A stretch of DNA of 64,000 nt. Origin: Lutimaribacter_A marinistellae. Lineage in GTDB: Bacteria; Pseudomonadota; Alphaproteobacteria; Rhodobacterales; Rhodobacteraceae. Below are positions 61,606-64,000 of this stretch, in pieces; the stretch's first letter is position 1; each line of letters opens with the position of its first letter. Both the position numbers and the translations under genes were made by a program. The notes below the pieces were generated by a model that was given only the letters and a program-made list of their open reading frames with translations, was not told the origin of the DNA and did no database searches. The stretch lies in the NCBI RefSeq assembly GCF_042648365.1, contig NZ_JBHRXI010000006.1:1-64000 (forward strand), in the 5' to 3' direction.

Positions 61606-62541
61606 TTGAAAGCCCTTCACACCATCAACCGTGCGCTGTCGCTTGTCGATGGCCAGACGGAGCCGGCCCGCGGTGCCGAAGAGGTGACCGTGCGCGTGCA
61701 CCATGCCTCGGTGAACCCGACCGACCTTGATATCGTGAAGGGCGGATTCGACCTGTATTTCCGGCTTTACGGCGTAAAGGAGCCAGCGCGCACCGGGCTG
61801 GAATTCTCGGGCGTGGTGTTGGATGGCAGCGCCCGTTTCCCGACGGGCACGCGCGTTTTCGGGTACACGCATCTCCTCAAGGGGCCGAAGACCCATCAGC
61901 AGGTGATCAGCGTGCCCGAGGGGTACATCGCCAAGATCCCCGATGGCATGGGCTTTGCCGAGGCTGCGGGATTTCCTCTTGCGGCGCAGACGAGCCTGGT
62001 GGCGCTGCGCGACGTGGCACGGGTGAGGCCGGGGCAGAAAGTGCTGATCGTCGGCGGCAGCGGCGGGCTGGGCGTCATCGCGATCCAGATCGCCCGGAAC
62101 ATCGGCGCCCGCGTCACCGGCCTGGCCGGGCCTGCAGGGCAAGACATCATGAAAGCGCTCGGGTCGGAGCGGGTCGTCGACTACCGGCAAACGCCGCTGT
62201 CTGAGATCGAGGGCGTGTTCGACGTCGTGCTGGATCTGTCGGCCCGCTACGGCTTTCGCGATATCCGCCCGCTGCTGGCGCCGCGCGGCGTGTTCGTGCC
62301 GGCCGATCCGGTCAAGACCGCCCTGTCCATCGCGGCGAATCCGTTTCGTCGGCAGAAGACCGGCAAGCTTTACGTCGATCGCGGCGACACGGCCCTGCTG
62401 ACGGAGCTTGCGGGCCAGGTCGTCACCGGTGCGCTGGAGACCGGCCCGGTGCTGGAGTTCCCGCTCGACGACTATCGTGCCGCGTTCGAAACCCTGAAAA
62501 CGCCCGGACGGATCGGGCGGACCGTATTGCGTATGCACTGA
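61606..62541 (+). CDS. Zinc-free medium-chain (quinone-type) oxidoreductase
   Basis: A 311-residue MDR-superfamily protein. Starts at a TTG codon (MKALHTINRAL) after AAGGAGCACC, ten bases away. Features: HHASVNPTDLDIVKGGF, GLEFSGVVLDG, nucleotide motif VGGSGGLGVIAIQIA. The cysteine and histidine zinc ligands of alcohol dehydrogenases are missing, so it is a quinone- or enone-reductase type. First gene of a TetR-controlled group. Confidence 0.85.
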   Translation: MKALHTINRALSLVDGQTEPARGAEEVTVRVHHASVNPTDLDIVKGGFDLYFRLYGVKEPARTGLEFSGVVLDGSARFPTGTRVFGYTHLLKGPKTHQQVISVPEGYIAKIPDGMGFAEAAGFPLAAQTSLVALRDVARVRPGQKVLIVGGSGGLGVIAIQIARNIGARVTGLAGPAGQDIMKALGSERVVDYRQTPLSEIEGVFDVVLDLSARYGFRDIRPLLAPRGVFVPADPVKTALSIAANPFRRQKTGKLYVDRGDTALLTELAGQVVTGALETGPVLEFPLDDYRAAFETLKTPGRIGRTVLRMH

Positions 62542-62556
62542 CCAGAGGATGACCCG

Positions 62557-62901
62557 ATGCTGTTTTTCACCAACCCCTATGTCGCCCTGGCCCTCGCCAT
62601 CGTGTTCGAGGTGACGGGGACCGCCTTTCTTCAGAATTCGGAACAGTTCACGCGGCTGCTGCCCACCGTGCTGGTGGTCGGGTTCTACGGGCTGTCGTTC
62701 TTTTGCCTGACGCTTGCGCTCAAGTCCATTCCGCTTGGTATCGCCTATGCGATGTGGGCTGGGCTGGGCATCGTGCTGGTCGCGCTGATCGGGTTCGTTT
62801 TGTTCGGGCAAAAGCTGGACCTTGCCGGCATCGGCGGCATCGGCCTGATCGTGGCCGGCGTGGTGGTCCTGAACACCTTGTCGAAATCGGCCACGCATTG
62901 A
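62557..62901 (+). CDS. SMR-family multidrug efflux protein
   Basis: A 114-residue four-helix transporter of the EmrE type. The proton/drug-binding glutamate is Glu18 in AIVFEVTGTAFL, and IPLGIAYAMWAGLGIVLVAL is the family signature. Likely expels cationic or hydrophobic compounds. 15 bases after the oxidoreductase. Confidence 0.88.
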   Translation: MLFFTNPYVALALAIVFEVTGTAFLQNSEQFTRLLPTVLVVGFYGLSFFCLTLALKSIPLGIAYAMWAGLGIVLVALIGFVLFGQKLDLAGIGGIGLIVAGVVVLNTLSKSATH

Positions 62902-62953
62902 GGCCGCGAAGGCCGGGCCGCCTCCTCTTCCCTCTCCAGATATAGGATTTACC

Positions 62954-63871
62954 ATGATCGAAGCCCTCCGCACGCCCGACGCAAGGTTCGAGACCCTGCC
63001 GGATTACGATTTCGCCCCGCATTACATCGAAGACCTGCCCGGCTATGAAGGGCTGCGCGGGCACTACCTGGACGAAGGCCCGCGCGATGCGGAGGAGGTG
63101 TTCCTCTGCCTGCATGGCGAACCGACCTGGAGCTATCTGTATCGCAAGATGATCCCGGTCTTTGCCAAGGCCGGGGTGCGGGTGATCGCGCCCGACTGGC
63201 TGGGCTTTGGCCGGTCGGACAAGCCGGTTGACGATGCGACATATCACTTCGACTTTCACCGCAACTACATGCTGGCCCTGATCGAGCGGCTGGACCTGAA
63301 GAACATCACGCTGGTGTGCCAGGACTGGGGCGGGCTGCTGGGCCTGACCCTGCCGATGGAGATGCCGGAGCGGTTCAAGCGGTTGCTGATCATGAATACC
63401 GCGCTCATGGCCGGCCCGGCCAACAGCCCCGCCTTTGACGAGTGGAAAGAGACGATCACGGCGAACCCGGATGTCCCGCTTGCGGCGGTCATGCAGAAAT
63501 ACGCCCCCGAGATCAGCGCGGCCGAAGCCGAAGCCTATGCCGCGCCGTTCCCGGACCAACGCTACAAGGCCGGGGTGCGCCGCTTTCCCGAGATGGTCGC
63601 CACCACGATGGATACGCCCGGCGTCGCCATTTCGCAGAAGGCGGGCAAGTTCTGGTCGCAGGACTGGACCGGCGAAAGTTACATGGCGATCGGTATGCAG
63701 GACGAGATGCTTGGTCCGCAGGTGATGCGCCACATGCAGACCGTGATCCGCGGCTGCCCTGACCCTATGGAGATCGAACAGGCGGGGCATTTCGTGCAGG
63801 AGCAAGGCGTGGCAGTGGCCGAACGGGCGCTGGAAGCCTTTGGGCTTGCAACCGGAACGGCAAGGACCTGA
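62954..63871 (+). CDS. Haloalkane dehalogenase, DhlA-like (HLD-I)
   Basis: A 305-residue alpha/beta hydrolase. Nucleophile Asp124 and halide-binding Trp125 in VCQDWGG, oxyanion Glu56 in HGEPTWSYLYRKM, acid Asp250 (MQDEMLG), base His279 (QAGHFVQE). A Trp164 in the cap (FDEWKE) could be the second halide ligand. Residue pattern is close to DhlA of Xanthobacter (1,2-dichloroethane), but the cap is about ten residues shorter. It hydrolyses C-halogen bonds to an alcohol and halide. In a TetR-controlled unit with oxidoreductase and efflux genes. Confidence 0.88.
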   Translation: MIEALRTPDARFETLPDYDFAPHYIEDLPGYEGLRGHYLDEGPRDAEEVFLCLHGEPTWSYLYRKMIPVFAKAGVRVIAPDWLGFGRSDKPVDDATYHFDFHRNYMLALIERLDLKNITLVCQDWGGLLGLTLPMEMPERFKRLLIMNTALMAGPANSPAFDEWKETITANPDVPLAAVMQKYAPEISAAEAEAYAAPFPDQRYKAGVRRFPEMVATTMDTPGVAISQKAGKFWSQDWTGESYMAIGMQDEMLGPQVMRHMQTVIRGCPDPMEIEQAGHFVQEQGVAVAERALEAFGLATGTART

Positions 63872-63917
63872 GCAGCGCGCGGCATTGCGCTTGCCGGTCT
63901 GCGCTGGCTGGCAGGTC

Positions 63918-64000
63918 TCAGGCGATCCGCAGGCTGCGCTCTCCGGCGACTTCGCGCTTGATCTCGTCGATCAGCGTGTCGATTGCCGGGTTGCGCATCT
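63918..64000 (-). CDS. C-terminal fragment of an unidentified gene (runs off the window)
   Basis: The last 27 codons read MRNPAIDTLIDEIKREVAGE, then RSLRIA and a stop. The pattern NPAIDTLIDEIKR fits the tail of a LysR-type regulator, but this is too short to decide. Confidence 0.4.
   Translation of the reverse strand, partial: MRNPAIDTLIDEIKREVAGERSLRIA

Noticed and set aside
61582..63805. Long minus-strand frames (463 and 361 codons)
   Set aside because: Shadows of the oxidoreductase, SMR and dehalogenase genes; His/Arg/Gln-rich nonsense composition.

Overview
The window is a chromosomal segment of an alphaproteobacterium, almost certainly Rhodobacterales (Roseobacter group). The basis is the conserved order accB-accC-aat-DUF2155-MlaD-NDUFA12, a GapR (DUF2312) gene, a complete Sox thiosulfate-oxidation cluster of the Paracoccus type, an ScfR-type XRE/DUF2083 regulator, and a giant VCBS-repeat exoprotein.

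Layout. (1) 1-10874, minus: the N-terminal 3,624 codons of a giant repeat protein (about 23 VCBS/cadherin-like junctions and an embedded lectin-like domain); its C-terminus lies outside the window. (2) 10875-12264: a gene-poor stretch with decayed IS110 and IS21 transposase remnants. (3) 12265-21060: an 8.8-kb integrated island flanked by 51-bp direct repeats of the 3' end of tRNA-Thr(TGT). It carries a tyrosine integrase, an AlpA-type regulator, a chain of small overlapping genes, a DUF3631 helicase-like ATPase, an HK97-fold major capsid protein and a P27-type terminase small subunit. It has no large terminase, portal, head protease or tail genes. It looks like a capsid-encoding phage satellite and is the most interesting object here. 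(4) 21220-23012: small conserved genes including gapR. (5) 23272-25515: a persulfide dioxygenase / YeeE-YedE pair / rhodanese-like operon for sulfide detoxification. (6) 25597-31514, minus: an orphan FliM/FliN-like protein, then a symporter-fused histidine kinase, a small membrane protein, a stand-alone receiver and an ScfR-like regulator. (7) 31744-40908: a branched-chain-type ABC importer, a glycosyltransferase, 3-hydroxybutyrate dehydrogenase, an acyl-CoA synthetase and a PAS-LuxR regulator, plausibly a short-chain acid uptake and activation module. (8) 41049-47385: housekeeping genes (accBC, aat, DUF2155, MlaD-like, NDUFA12, RidA, clpX, clpP). (9) 47571-59768: soxVWXYZABCDEF leftward and soxS-soxR-soxT rightward, with ATTC-N8-GAAT sites upstream of soxX and soxB that are good SoxR operator candidates. 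(10) 59812-64000: a Phd-type antitoxin reading frame broken by an early amber codon, a small membrane protein, and a TetR-controlled group (zinc-free MDR oxidoreductase, SMR pump, DhlA-like haloalkane dehalogenase).

Sulfur metabolism links regions 5 and 9. The persulfide dioxygenase promoter shares a 10-bp half-site context with the soxB operator, so one ArsR-type regulator (SoxR) may control both, although its gene lies only in region 9. All family assignments come from reading translated motifs; no database search was run.
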